Translations under genes and position numbers: made by a program
Shown here: positions 1-8,855 of the stretch, piece by piece
How positions within the stretch are numbered: position 1 is the stretch's first letter
Layout of the letters: every line of letters starts with the position of its first letter
Notes under the pieces: generated by a model
What the model was told of the DNA's origin: nothing
The model's database searches: none
Seen by the model: only the letters and a program-made list of their open reading frames with translations
Assembly (NCBI GenBank): GCA_902363335.1
Contig: CABIZV010000002.1
Location: 248,001 to 312,000, forward strand
Reading direction: 5' to 3'
Source: Enterobacteriaceae bacterium
Lineage (GTDB): Bacteria > Pseudomonadota > Gammaproteobacteria > Enterobacterales > Enterobacteriaceae
DNA length: 64,000 nt

Positions 1-780
1 AACCTGGGAACCATCCGGGTTCACTTTCAGCAGAATTTTGCTGAACTCATCCACGTTGGTCAGACGAGTCTGCGCAACGATAGAGGCGTTCAACTGCTGA
101 CCTTTCACCGGCGGTGTGCCCCCTAACTGGCCTGCTGCAACCTGGGCGTTCTGTGCTTTCAGTGCGGCAATAACATCGACCGGCGTTAACTGGAAGTTAT
201 TCAGTTTATTCGGATCCATCCAGATACGCATCGCGTACTGGGAACCGAACAGCTGAACGTCACCGACGCCGCTGGTACGGCTTATCGCATCCTTCATGTT
301 GGCGGCCACGTAGTCAGAAATATCATCCTGATTCATGGTGCCGTTAGTGTTGATAACGCCGACAACCATCAGGAAGCTGCTGGAGGCTTTTTCAACGCTG
401 ATACCCTGCTGCTGAACTTCCTGCGGCAGAAGCGGCGTCGCCAGAGCGAGCTTGTTCTGAACCTGAACCTGCGCGATATCTGGATCGGTACCGGATTCGA
501 AGGTCAGGGTGATGGTTGCTGTACCGGTAGAGTCACCGTTCGAGGACATATACATCAGGTGATCGATACCGTTCATGTTCTGTTCGATAACCTGAGTCAC
601 GGTGTTCTGCACCGTTTCGGCGTCAGCCCCTGGATACATGGCTGTTATCGAAATCGCTGGCGGCGCAATCGTTGGATATTGCGCTACCGGCAATTTGAGG
701 ATCGATAGCCCCCCAGCCAGCATGATAATAATGGCGATCACCCATGCGAATATGGGGCGATCGATAAAGAAATTAGGCAT
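1..780 (-). CDS. acrB: AcrB, RND multidrug efflux pump inner-membrane subunit (5' part only)
   Basis: Only the first 260 codons lie in the window; the gene runs off the left edge. The protein is the proton-driven trimeric pump of the AcrAB-TolC tripartite efflux system, exporting drugs, dyes and bile salts from the inner membrane and periplasm. The start (MPNFFIDRPIFAW) is the standard AcrB N-terminus and includes the first transmembrane helix (about residues 10-28), followed by the start of the periplasmic porter domain (AQYPTIAPPAI). It follows acrA by 22 bp on the same strand, the normal acrAB operon. No frameshift is seen in the visible part. Confidence 0.97.
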   Translation of the reverse strand, partial: MPNFFIDRPIFAWVIAIIIMLAGGLSILKLPVAQYPTIAPPAISITAMYPGADAETVQNTVTQVIEQNMNGIDHLMYMSSNGDSTGTATITLTFESGTDPDIAQVQVQNKLALATPLLPQEVQQQGISVEKASSSFLMVVGVINTNGTMNQDDISDYVAANMKDAISRTSGVGDVQLFGSQYAMRIWMDPNKLNNFQLTPVDVIAALKAQNAQVAAGQLGGTPPVKGQQLNASIVAQTRLTNVDEFSKILLKVNPDGSQV

Positions 781-802
781 GTCTTAACGGCTCCTGTTTA
801 AG

Positions 803-1999
803 TTAAGACTTGGTTTGTTCTGACTGAGCGGCGCCTGCTGAGGCTTGCTGTTTATCGTCAGAAGTGACTTCCTGAGCTTTTACCTGCACGCCCGGCTTCA
901 CTTTTTGCAAACCGGTAATGATCACGCGGTCGCCGTCTTTCAAACCTTCTGTCACAAGCCACTTGTCGCCAATCGCCTGTGAAGCAACGATCGGACGGGT
1001 TTCAACTTTGTTGTCTGCACCCACAACCAGTGCGGTTGCATCGCCACGCGGCGTACGGGTAACACCCTGCTGTGGTACCAGCAGCGCGTTCGGGTTAGTC
1101 CCTTCTTGCAAGCGTGCACGAACGAACATACCCGGCAGCAGCGTATGATCCGGGTTCGGGAACACTGCGCGCAGCGTGATAGAACCGGTGGTCTGATCGA
1201 CCGTCACGTCAGAAAACTCTAATGCGCCGCTCTGCGGATACTTGATGCCATCGTTGGTCACCAGATCGACTTTCGCTTTACCGTTTTCTTGCTTGAGTTT
1301 GCCATCCGCCAGTTCCTGCTTCAGACGCAGGAAGTCGTTGCTGGATTGGGTGACATCAACATAGATAGGATCTAATTGTTGAACGGTTGCCAGCGCGGTG
1401 GTCTGGCCATTTTGCACCAGCGCACCTTCAGTGACGGACGATTTACCAATGCGACCGCTAATTGGGGAGGTCACTTTGGTATAGGCCAGATTAATACGCG
1501 CCGTTTCAACGGCCGCTTTTGCAGCGAGGACAGCGGCGTTTGCCTGCTGTGCATCGGCGACAGCGGTATCGTAATCCTGACGGCTAATGTATTGCGTGCC
1601 GAGCAGTTTTGAATAACGGTTGACGGTCACCTTAGCGATATTGGCGGCTGCTTGCGCTTTCGCTAAATCACCTTTGGCACTTTCATAAGACGCCTGGTAA
1701 GTTGCTGGATCAATTTGATACAGCGACTCGCCCGCTGTGATTTCACCACCCTCGGTAAAGTTACGCTTTAAAATAATACCGCTAACCTGCGGGCGTACTT
1801 CGGCGATGCGGAAGGCGCTGGTGCGGCCTGGCAGTTCCGTTGTGATGACAAGAGGTTCAGATTTGACCGTTACGACGCCGACTTCTGGCGCCTGTTGTGC
1901 TCCTTGCTGAGCTGGTTTGTCGTCACATCCTGTTAGCGCTAAGCTGCCTGAGAGCATCAGAACGACCGCCAGAGGCGTTAACCCTCTGTTTTTGTTCAT
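803..1999 (-). CDS. acrA: AcrA, periplasmic adaptor lipoprotein of AcrAB-TolC
   Basis: 398 residues, close to the 397 of E. coli. The membrane-fusion protein links AcrB to TolC. The N-terminus MNKNRGLTPLAVVLMLSG ends in a lipobox (LALTGC, cysteine near residue 25), so it is a lipoprotein anchored in the inner membrane. The hairpin, lipoyl and beta-barrel regions follow the family throughout, and the tail is Gln/Ser-rich and variable as usual. The reading frame is open 20 codons further upstream, but the ATG at 1999 has a good ribosome site (GAGG) and matches the family start. First gene of the acrAB operon, divergent from acrR. Confidence 0.98.
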   Translation of the reverse strand: MNKNRGLTPLAVVLMLSGSLALTGCDDKPAQQGAQQAPEVGVVTVKSEPLVITTELPGRTSAFRIAEVRPQVSGIILKRNFTEGGEITAGESLYQIDPATYQASYESAKGDLAKAQAAANIAKVTVNRYSKLLGTQYISRQDYDTAVADAQQANAAVLAAKAAVETARINLAYTKVTSPISGRIGKSSVTEGALVQNGQTTALATVQQLDPIYVDVTQSSNDFLRLKQELADGKLKQENGKAKVDLVTNDGIKYPQSGALEFSDVTVDQTTGSITLRAVFPNPDHTLLPGMFVRARLQEGTNPNALLVPQQGVTRTPRGDATALVVGADNKVETRPIVASQAIGDKWLVTEGLKDGDRVIITGLQKVKPGVQVKAQEVTSDDKQQASAGAAQSEQTKS

Positions 2000-2089
2000 A
2001 TGTAAACCTCGAGTGTCCGATTTCAAATTGATCAATGAAACAAGCGTAAACAAACCCATTGCTGCGTTTGTATTATCATCATACTATCG

Positions 2090-2113
2090 TACATACATTC
2101 ATAAATGTATGTA
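2090..2113. promoter_or_regulatory. AcrR operator palindrome between acrA and acrR
   Basis: A 24-bp near-perfect inverted repeat (TACATACATT / AATGTATGTA with a 4-bp centre) lies in the 142-bp acrA-acrR gap. It corresponds in place and sequence to the known AcrR site of E. coli, where AcrR represses acrAB and itself. Position is 28 bp before the acrR start codon. Confidence 0.88.
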
Positions 2114-2141
2114 ACCATAACCTCTGCAATTTCACTGGCCT

Positions 2142-2786
2142 ATGGCACGAAAAACCAAAGAACAAGCGCGTGAAACACGTCAACACATTCTGGATGTTGC
2201 CCTAAGATTGTTCTCACAACAGGGCGTATCTTCTACTTCACTGGCCGAGATTGCAAAGGCGGCCGGCGTGACGCGTGGCGCCATTTACTGGCACTTTAAG
2301 GGTAAGTCTGATCTGTTTAACGAAATCTGGGCGTTATCTGAATCCAGTATCAGCGATCTTGAAATTGAGTATCGGGCAAAATTCCCGGACGATCCACTCT
2401 CAGTTCTAAGGGAAATACTGGTTTATATTCTTGAAGCAACCGTGATGGAAGAACGCCGACGCCTTCTGATGGAAATTATTTTTCACAAGTGTGAGTTTGT
2501 CGGTGAAATGGCCGTAGTGCAACAGGCACAGTACAATTTATGTATAGAAAGTTACGATAGAATTGAACAGGCGTTAAATGACTGTGTGATGGCCAACATG
2601 TTACCGGCCAATTTGTTAAGTCGTCGCGCCGCAATTTTAACCCGCAGCTACATCTCTGGGCTGATGGAAAACTGGCTATTTGCCCCCTCATCTTTTGACC
2701 TTCGGGCCGAAGCGAAGTCTTATGTCGCGGTCTTGCTTGAAATGTACCAGTTTTGCCCGACCTTACGCGGCGAACCCGCCCTTTAA
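2142..2786 (+). CDS. acrR: AcrR, TetR-family repressor of acrAB
   Basis: 214 residues (E. coli 215). The N-terminal TetR helix-turn-helix is clear at about residues 10-55 (TRQHILDVALRLF ... GVTRGAIYWHFKGKSDL). The rest is the all-helical ligand-binding and dimer domain that senses efflux substrates. Divergent from acrA, with its operator in between. The reading frame is intact, so there is no sign of the inactivating acrR mutations that raise efflux in resistant isolates. Confidence 0.97.
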   Translation: MARKTKEQARETRQHILDVALRLFSQQGVSSTSLAEIAKAAGVTRGAIYWHFKGKSDLFNEIWALSESSISDLEIEYRAKFPDDPLSVLREILVYILEATVMEERRRLLMEIIFHKCEFVGEMAVVQQAQYNLCIESYDRIEQALNDCVMANMLPANLLSRRAAILTRSYISGLMENWLFAPSSFDLRAEAKSYVAVLLEMYQFCPTLRGEPAL

Positions 2787-2912
2787 TTATCGCTTGATGA
2801 CCAGGAAGAATCCTGGAATATCCGTCTATTCGCATGTCGCCATTAGTGCTATTCTGCCCAGGCATTTGTCCCCGGTTGACTGCCGGCTTTAGCAATCACA
2901 CATGTTAATATT

Positions 2913-5900
2913 ATGCTGCTTACTATCCGCCCACGGGCTACGATTTCCGCATTTTGTATTATTGCTGTCTGCTTTTTCTTTTCTATCGCTGCGGTACACG
3001 CACGGGCGATAAACGGCAATGATATTCCTGACCGCGCTGACGTTCAGGATCAACTTAATTCCCTTGCTAATAAGAAAGACCTGACGCCCCAGGATAAACT
3101 GGTGCAGCAGGACCTCAATGAAACACTGCAACTGCTGGATAAAATAGAGCGCGTTAAAGCCGAAACCAGCCAATTACAAAAGCAGGTGGAACAGGCACCG
3201 GCGAAGCTTCGCCAGGCAACCGACAATCTGAACTCCCTGTCCGATGTCGACAACGATGATGAAACGCGCAAAACGCTCAGTACGCTCTCGCTTCGCCAGC
3301 TCGAGGCCCGCGTTTCACAGGCTGTTGACGATCTGCAAAATGCGCAAAACGATTTAGCCACCTACAACAGCCAGCTGGTCTCATTACAAACGCAGCCAGA
3401 GCGGGTGCAAAATGCGATGAACTCCGCCTCCCAGCAGTTGCTCCAGGTGCGAAACAGCCTTAACGGCAGTACCATCGGTGATGCGCTGCGTCCAACCCAG
3501 CAGACCATGTTGCAGGTACAGAAAACGCTGCTGGACGCCGAGATAGAACTTCAGCGTAAGAGCCTCGCCGGTAATACCGTTTTGCAGGACACCCTGCAAA
3601 AGCAGCGTGATTACGTGACCGCCTACAGCACCCGCTTAGAACATCAGCTTCAGTTGCTACAGGAAGCCGTTAATAGCAAACGCTTAACGCTTTCGGAAAA
3701 AACCGCCGCTGAGACCGCCTCGCCTGAAGAGACTGCGCGTATTCAGGGTAACCCGCTGGTCAAGCAAGAGCTGGAAATAAACCATCAACTGAGCCAGAAA
3801 CTGATCGCCGCAACGGAAAGCGGTAACCAGCTGGTGCAGCAAAACATCCGCGTGAAAACCTGGCTTGACCGGGCGCTGCAATCTGAGCGAAACGTGAAAG
3901 AGCAAATTGCCGTTTTAAAAGGCAGTCTGCTGCTCTCGCGCATTTTGTATCAGCAGCAGCAGACGCTGCCGTCGGCGGATGAACTTCAGGATATGACGAC
4001 GCGCATTGCTGACCTGCGGTTGGAGCAATTTGAAATCAACCAGCAGCGTGATGCCTTATTCCAGAGCGACGAATTTGTCGCCAAAGTGGAGGAGGGGCAC
4101 AGTAATGAAGTGGATAGCGAAGTGCACGACGCGCTGCTGCAGATTGTCGATGCACGCCGTGAAATGCTTGATCTGATAAATAAACAGTTGGGCAACCAGC
4201 TGATGATGGCCATCAACCTGCAAATTAATCAGCAGCAGTTGATGAGCGTCTCGAAAAGTCTGAAGTCTATTCTGACCCAGCAAATTTTCTGGGTTAACAG
4301 CAATAGACCGATGGATTGGGACTGGATTAAATCCTTCCCTGGGGCGTTAAAAGACCAGTTTAAAGCGATGAAAATCACCGTGAATTGGGAGAAAGCCTGG
4401 CCGGCGGTATTTATTGCCTTCCTCGCCGGTCTGCCGCTTTTACTGGTTGCCGGGTTGATCCGCTGGCGGCTTCAGTGGTTGAGAAATTATCAAAATCGCC
4501 TGGGCGATCAGGTTGGTAATTTACGAAACGATAGCCAGCTTCATACGCCAAAAGCGATTCTAATCGATTTAATCCGCGCGCTTCCGGTGGTGCTGCTGGT
4601 GCTGGCTACTGGTCTGATTTTACTGACCATGCAGCTCAACATCAGCGTATTGCTCTGGGCTTTTTGTAAAAAACTGGCGATTTTCTGGCTGGTCTTTGGT
4701 CTGTGCTGGAAAGTGCTGGAGAAAAACGGTGTTGCCGTACGCCATTTCAATATGCCGGAACAGCTGACCAGCCACTGGCGGCGTCAGATTGTGCGTATTA
4801 GCCTGGCCTTACTGCCGCTGCACTTCTGGTCGGTGGTTTCAGAGCTCTCTCCGCTCAATTTGATGGATGACGTCCTGGGCCAACTGGTCATTCTGCTTAA
4901 CCTGCTGGTCATTGCGGTACTGATGTGGCCGATGTGCCGTGACAGCTGGCGCGATAAAGAGTCGCACAGTCTGCGTCTTGTTACCGTGACCGTGCTGGGA
5001 CTGGTGCCGCTGGGCCTGATGGTTTTGACCGCGACGGGCTACTTCTACACCACGCTGCGTTTGTCGGGGCGCTGGATTGAAACGGTCTATCTGGTCATCT
5101 TCTGGAATCTGCTCTACCAGACCGTGCTGCGCGGCCTGAGCGTGGCCGCGCGCCGTATTGCCTATCGTCGTGCGGTGGCACGTCGTCAGAATATGGTGAA
5201 AGAGGGCGCTGAAGGGGCTGAGCCTCAGGAAGAGCCGACCATTGCTCTTGAACAAATTAACCAACAAACGCTACGTATTACCATGCTGGTGATGGTGGCG
5301 CTATTTGGGGTGATGTTCTGGGCCATCTGGTCAGATTTGATTACCGTGTTTACTTACCTCGATAGCATCACGCTGTGGCACTACAACGGTACGGAAGCCG
5401 GGGCGAACGTCGTAAAAAATGTCACCATGGGCAGCCTGCTATTTGCGATTATTGCCTCGGTGGTGGCGTGGGCATTGATCCGTAACTTGCCGGGCTTATT
5501 GGAAGTACTGGTGCTCTCGCGGTTAAACATGCGCCAGGGGGCGTCTTACGCGATAACCACCATCCTGAACTACGTGATTCTGGTGGTAGGCGCGATGGCC
5601 GTGTTTGGTTCGCTGGGGGTATCGTGGGACAAACTGCAATGGCTTGCCGCCGCACTGTCGGTCGGTCTGGGTTTTGGTTTGCAGGAGATCTTCGGTAACT
5701 TCGTTTCTGGCCTGATTATTCTGTTTGAGCGCCCGGTGCGCATCGGCGATACCGTGACCATTGGCACCTTCTCCGGGACGGTCAGTAAGATCCGTATTCG
5801 TGCAACCACCATAACCGACTTCGATCGCAAAGAGGTCATTATCCCGAACAAAGCCTTTGTGACCGAGCGCCTGATCAACTGGTCGTTAAGCGATACCATT

Positions 5901-6266
5901 ACCCGCGTGGTTATTCGTCTCGGCGTCGCTTACGGTTCGGATCTGGATAAAGTGAAAAAAGTGCTGCTGGAGGCGGCAACAAGCCACCCTAAAGTAATGC
6001 ACGATCCAGAACCGTCGGTATTCTTCACCACCTTTGGCGCCAGTACACTGGATCATGAATTACGTCTGTACGTTCGTGAGTTACGCGATCGTAGCTACAC
6101 CGTTGATGATTTAAACCGCACTATCGATAGACTGTGCCGCGAAAACAATATCAATATCGCCTTTAATCAGCTGGAAGTGCATCTGCACAATGAAAAGGGT
6201 GATGAAGTGACGGAAGTGAAGCGCGACGCTAAAGACGATGGTAAGGATCTCGTCGTCGATTGCTAA
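2913..6266 (+). CDS. mscK: MscK (KefA), potassium-dependent mechanosensitive channel
   Basis: 1117 residues, against 1120 in E. coli. A large MscS-superfamily channel that opens on membrane tension and K+ and releases solutes in hypo-osmotic shock. The signal-like N-terminus (hydrophobic residues 12-28) is followed by a long Gln-rich coiled-coil periplasmic domain (to about 470), a multi-helix membrane region, and the C-terminal MscS core. The core carries the pore helix (LQWLAAALSVGLGFGLQEIFGNFVSGL) and the beta domain (IGDTVTIGTFSGTV). The extreme N-terminus differs from E. coli, and no strong ribosome site precedes the ATG, so the exact start is less certain than the gene. Confidence 0.96.
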   Translation: MLLTIRPRATISAFCIIAVCFFFSIAAVHARAINGNDIPDRADVQDQLNSLANKKDLTPQDKLVQQDLNETLQLLDKIERVKAETSQLQKQVEQAPAKLRQATDNLNSLSDVDNDDETRKTLSTLSLRQLEARVSQAVDDLQNAQNDLATYNSQLVSLQTQPERVQNAMNSASQQLLQVRNSLNGSTIGDALRPTQQTMLQVQKTLLDAEIELQRKSLAGNTVLQDTLQKQRDYVTAYSTRLEHQLQLLQEAVNSKRLTLSEKTAAETASPEETARIQGNPLVKQELEINHQLSQKLIAATESGNQLVQQNIRVKTWLDRALQSERNVKEQIAVLKGSLLLSRILYQQQQTLPSADELQDMTTRIADLRLEQFEINQQRDALFQSDEFVAKVEEGHSNEVDSEVHDALLQIVDARREMLDLINKQLGNQLMMAINLQINQQQLMSVSKSLKSILTQQIFWVNSNRPMDWDWIKSFPGALKDQFKAMKITVNWEKAWPAVFIAFLAGLPLLLVAGLIRWRLQWLRNYQNRLGDQVGNLRNDSQLHTPKAILIDLIRALPVVLLVLATGLILLTMQLNISVLLWAFCKKLAIFWLVFGLCWKVLEKNGVAVRHFNMPEQLTSHWRRQIVRISLALLPLHFWSVVSELSPLNLMDDVLGQLVILLNLLVIAVLMWPMCRDSWRDKESHSLRLVTVTVLGLVPLGLMVLTATGYFYTTLRLSGRWIETVYLVIFWNLLYQTVLRGLSVAARRIAYRRAVARRQNMVKEGAEGAEPQEEPTIALEQINQQTLRITMLVMVALFGVMFWAIWSDLITVFTYLDSITLWHYNGTEAGANVVKNVTMGSLLFAIIASVVAWALIRNLPGLLEVLVLSRLNMRQGASYAITTILNYVILVVGAMAVFGSLGVSWDKLQWLAAALSVGLGFGLQEIFGNFVSGLIILFERPVRIGDTVTIGTFSGTVSKIRIRATTITDFDRKEVIIPNKAFVTERLINWSLSDTITRVVIRLGVAYGSDLDKVKKVLLEAATSHPKVMHDPEPSVFFTTFGASTLDHELRLYVRELRDRSYTVDDLNRTIDRLCRENNINIAFNQLEVHLHNEKGDEVTEVKRDAKDDGKDLVVDC

Positions 6267-6272
6267 GGGAGA

Positions 6273-6299
6273 AAGGGCGACAATTTGTCGCCCTTTTTT
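6273..6299 (+). terminator. Rho-independent terminator of mscK
   Basis: A GGGCGAC-AATTT-GTCGCCC hairpin followed by a run of seven T lies 6 bp after the mscK stop. The convergent broken gene ends inside the T run. Confidence 0.9.
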
Positions 6300-6830
6300 A
6301 ATCTCTTTGAGTTGCCAGATCGTCTGCGGTCAGGCCGGTCAGCTCCATGACCAGCGAAACGGTCAGCCCCGCACTTAACATATTGCGCGCTATTTTAAAC
6401 GCTTCTTCCCTGCGCCCGATGGCTTCACCTTGCTCGATTCCTTTTTCCATCCCTTCTTTTCGCCCTTTTTCGGCAAGCCATTCCGCAATGGTCCTCAGTT
6501 GTTCCCTATGCTGTGGTGAATGTTCTGCAAGTCTGATAATCAGTTCCTCCGGATGCTGCGTTCCGCCCGCTTGCAGCATATAGCTGATTATCGCGCTTAA
6601 CTGTGGCGCAGTTAACCAATTCTCCAAAAGCAACACGCCCAGTTGTTCCTGTAATGTGGCCAGATCGCGCTGGCGGATATGTTTGAAAAGCAGTTCGAGC
6701 ATCGCCATTCGACGATGGGTCATGATTTCATCATCCGGGATGGTGGTGATATCAACGAGCGGGCAATCGCCTTATGATGCAAAAGCTGTTTAAAAATGGC
6801 GTCATGCGGGGTTGCCGAGAGAATTTTCAT
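6298..6830 (-). pseudogene. Rpn/YhgA-family nuclease-transposase gene, internally deleted
   Basis: The first piece, from the ATG at 6830, reads MKILSATPHDAIFKQLLHHK, which is the usual start of Rpn (recombination-promoting nuclease, PF04754) proteins. After about 25 codons the frame changes directly into LVDITTIPDDEIMTHRRMAMLELLFKHIRQRD, a motif that lies far downstream in intact members (about 300 residues). The first frame then stops near 6725, while the second continues 141 codons to 6298 with the family's C-terminal EKGRKEGMEKGIEQGEAIGRREEAFKIARNMLSAG region. The central nuclease part is therefore missing. I infer a single internal deletion joining codons 25 and about 160 out of frame. 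The remaining C-terminal frame could still be translated from the ATG at 6723. Confidence 0.8.
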
Positions 6831-6913
6831 GATATTCCGTCATCGTATTGTCCTGAATGAGGCCTGGAATGTGCCACAGACGATGACGGGAACGCAGGCG
6901 GGTTTGGCGGATT

Positions 6914-7072
6914 TTACGAGGCGCCTTTCGCATTTTTTAACTTGTTAACATAATCTTGCCGTACCATCTCCAGCGCGCTTAGCACGATTTGCGGGGCGAT
7001 GTTGTTGCTCTCCAGCAGCTCGATAAGATCGACCGCCAGTTTGACGTCATCCGGGGCATTTTCCAGCGACAT
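6914..7072 (-). CDS. rsmS: RsmS (YbaM), small conserved protein
   Basis: A 52-codon gene (MSLENAPDDVKLAVDLIELL ... KNAKGAS) 16 bp downstream of priC on the same strand. The E. coli counterpart YbaM/RsmS is 53 residues and sits in the same place. It is acidic and helical with no membrane segment. RsmS was named as a pleiotropic regulator of secondary metabolism in Pectobacterium; its molecular role is not visible in the sequence. A ribosome site (GGAGAAAG) precedes the ATG. It probably shares the priC transcript. Confidence 0.9.
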   Translation of the reverse strand: MSLENAPDDVKLAVDLIELLESNNIAPQIVLSALEMVRQDYVNKLKNAKGAS

Positions 7073-7088
7073 ACTTTCTCCTTTTTCG

Positions 7089-7616
7089 TTAGCGCGTCAT
7101 GCGCGCCAGAACGCGTTCAATTTCCTGTAGCGCCTGCTGACAGCGCGCGATGCGGCCGTCGAAGGCGGTAATCTCGCGAGCCAGACGCTGTTGTTCATCA
7201 AGCGTGCTCGCCTGTCGGTATTGCTGCTGACGCTGATGCTTCATTTCCAGCAAGCGCCGTTCAAAATCCTGCGTTTCCAGCCTTTTGCGCTGCCAGCGGC
7301 GTAGCCCCGGCGAGGCGTTATCCCACACCCGCAACGACCAGGCTTCACTTTCGCGATTAATGGCCTCAATTTGCGCTGCCAGATGTTCGGCAAGCCATGC
7401 TACCTGCGGAAGCTGTTGCTGTTCGACTGCGTACTTTAACTCCTCGAAATGCGCCTGAGCTTCATCAAGATAGGCCTGCATCTTTGTGCTGCGCGTGCGA
7501 AAAAGCTGGCGGTCAAAACGGGCGCTCAGAGTGGCGTGCGAAGCCTGCGGCGCCACCTGCGTTTGCAGGCGGGCAAGCTGTTGTTCGAGCGTTTGTAAAA
7601 GCCGGGCCGTTTTCAC
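7089..7616 (-). CDS. priC: PriC, primosomal replication protein N''
   Basis: 175 residues, the same as E. coli. PriC restarts stalled forks by loading DnaB through single-stranded DNA and SSB, independently of PriA. The sequence is Gln/Arg-rich and almost fully helical, typical of PriC (LLQTLEQQLARLQTQV ... RRWQRKRLETQDFERRLLEMKHQR). It is divergent from ybaN and followed closely by rsmS. Confidence 0.95.
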   Translation of the reverse strand: MKTARLLQTLEQQLARLQTQVAPQASHATLSARFDRQLFRTRSTKMQAYLDEAQAHFEELKYAVEQQQLPQVAWLAEHLAAQIEAINRESEAWSLRVWDNASPGLRRWQRKRLETQDFERRLLEMKHQRQQQYRQASTLDEQQRLAREITAFDGRIARCQQALQEIERVLARMTR

Positions 7617-7684
7617 CAGGTTCTCCGTTTTTATTGTTATCGGTTATGCTACATTAGCAGACTCACTTGATAACGATTCGCATT

Positions 7685-8062
7685 ATGCAGCGTACTATTT
7701 TAATCATTATTGGCTGGCTGGCGGTAGCCCTTGGCACAATCGGTGTGGTTCTTCCGCTATTGCCGACGACGCCGTTTATTCTGCTGGCTGCATGGTGCTT
7801 TGCTCGTTCATCGCCGCGCTTCCACCAGTGGCTGCTTTATCGGTCGTGGTTCGGCGGTTATCTTCGCCACTGGCAGCGCTATCGGGCAATGCCGCCGGGC
7901 GCGAAACCGCGGGCAATCGCGCTGATTTTACTGACGTTCGGCATCTCCCTGTGGCTGGTGAATATGCTTTGGGTACGCCTGCTGCTGCTCGCGATTCTGT
8001 GCGGATTATTAATTTTTATGTGGCGGATCCCGGTGGTTGATGCAGAACAACAAAAGTCGTGA
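7685..8062 (+). CDS. ybaN: YbaN, DUF454 inner-membrane protein
   Basis: 125 residues, with three to four hydrophobic segments and the DUF454 signature (LPTTPFILLAAWCFARSSPRFH). The function is unknown. I take the ATG at 7685 because the E. coli protein starts at the same MQR; an upstream in-frame start at 7667 would add six residues. It sits between priC (divergent) and apt (same strand, 149 bp away), as in E. coli. Confidence 0.93.
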   Translation: MQRTILIIIGWLAVALGTIGVVLPLLPTTPFILLAAWCFARSSPRFHQWLLYRSWFGGYLRHWQRYRAMPPGAKPRAIALILLTFGISLWLVNMLWVRLLLLAILCGLLIFMWRIPVVDAEQQKS

Positions 8063-8211
8063 ACCGCATTAATGGTGTTGCAATTCTCTGAGCTAGCCAG
8101 TAAATTCTGGCGTTTTCGAGCCCAGGCGCGCCCGGTTAAAAATTAATCATTTGATGTTTTTAACCCGTTTTGCTCGCCTTAAGTAACACCGTTTTAATTA
8201 GGCACAAACCT

Positions 8212-8763
8212 ATGACCGCAACCGCACAGCAGCTTGAATACCTGAAAAACAGCATCCAGAGCATCGAGGATTATCCGAAACCGGGCATCCTTTTCCGCGA
8301 TGTCACAAGCTTACTGGAAGACCCGAAAGCTTACGCGCTCAGCATTGAACTGCTGGTCGAGAAGTACAAAGATGCCGGTATCACCAAAGTCGTGGGTACC
8401 GAAGCACGTGGTTTCTTGTTTGGCGCGCCGGTTGCCCTGGCGATGGGCGTCGGTTTTGTCCCGGTACGTAAACCGGGTAAATTGCCGCGTGAAACCATTG
8501 CCGAAAGCTACGAGCTGGAATACGGCACCGACCAGCTGGAAATCCACGTGGATGCGATTAAAGCCGGCGATAAAGTGCTGGTCGTCGACGATCTGCTGGC
8601 AACCGGTGGCACTATCGAAGCGACGGTGAAGCTGATTCGTCGTCTGGGTGGTGAAGTGCACGATGCGGCATTCATCATCAACCTGTTTGACCTCGGCGGC
8701 GAGCAGCGCCTGGAAAAACAGGGCATCACCAGCTACAGTCTGGTGAATTTCCCGGGTCACTAA
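8212..8763 (+). CDS. apt: Apt, adenine phosphoribosyltransferase
   Basis: 183 residues, as in E. coli. It makes AMP from adenine and PRPP in the cytoplasm (purine salvage). The PRPP-binding loop VLVVDDLLATGGT is intact (about residues 123-135), and the type I PRTase N-terminus (DYPKPGILFRDVTSL) is present. The start at MTATAQQLEYL is the family start; an upstream in-frame ATG at 8170 is ignored. A GC-rich hairpin without a T run (about 8783-8801) lies between apt and dnaX. Confidence 0.97.
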   Translation: MTATAQQLEYLKNSIQSIEDYPKPGILFRDVTSLLEDPKAYALSIELLVEKYKDAGITKVVGTEARGFLFGAPVALAMGVGFVPVRKPGKLPRETIAESYELEYGTDQLEIHVDAIKAGDKVLVVDDLLATGGTIEATVKLIRRLGGEVHDAAFIINLFDLGGEQRLEKQGITSYSLVNFPGH

Positions 8764-8855
8764 GCATTTCCCGATACATAGCCTCGCCGAGTTGGCGGGG
8801 CTGTGGTAGCATTACCCCTTCAAGAATCCACCTTCCAGCGTTTCAGAGCCAGCCA

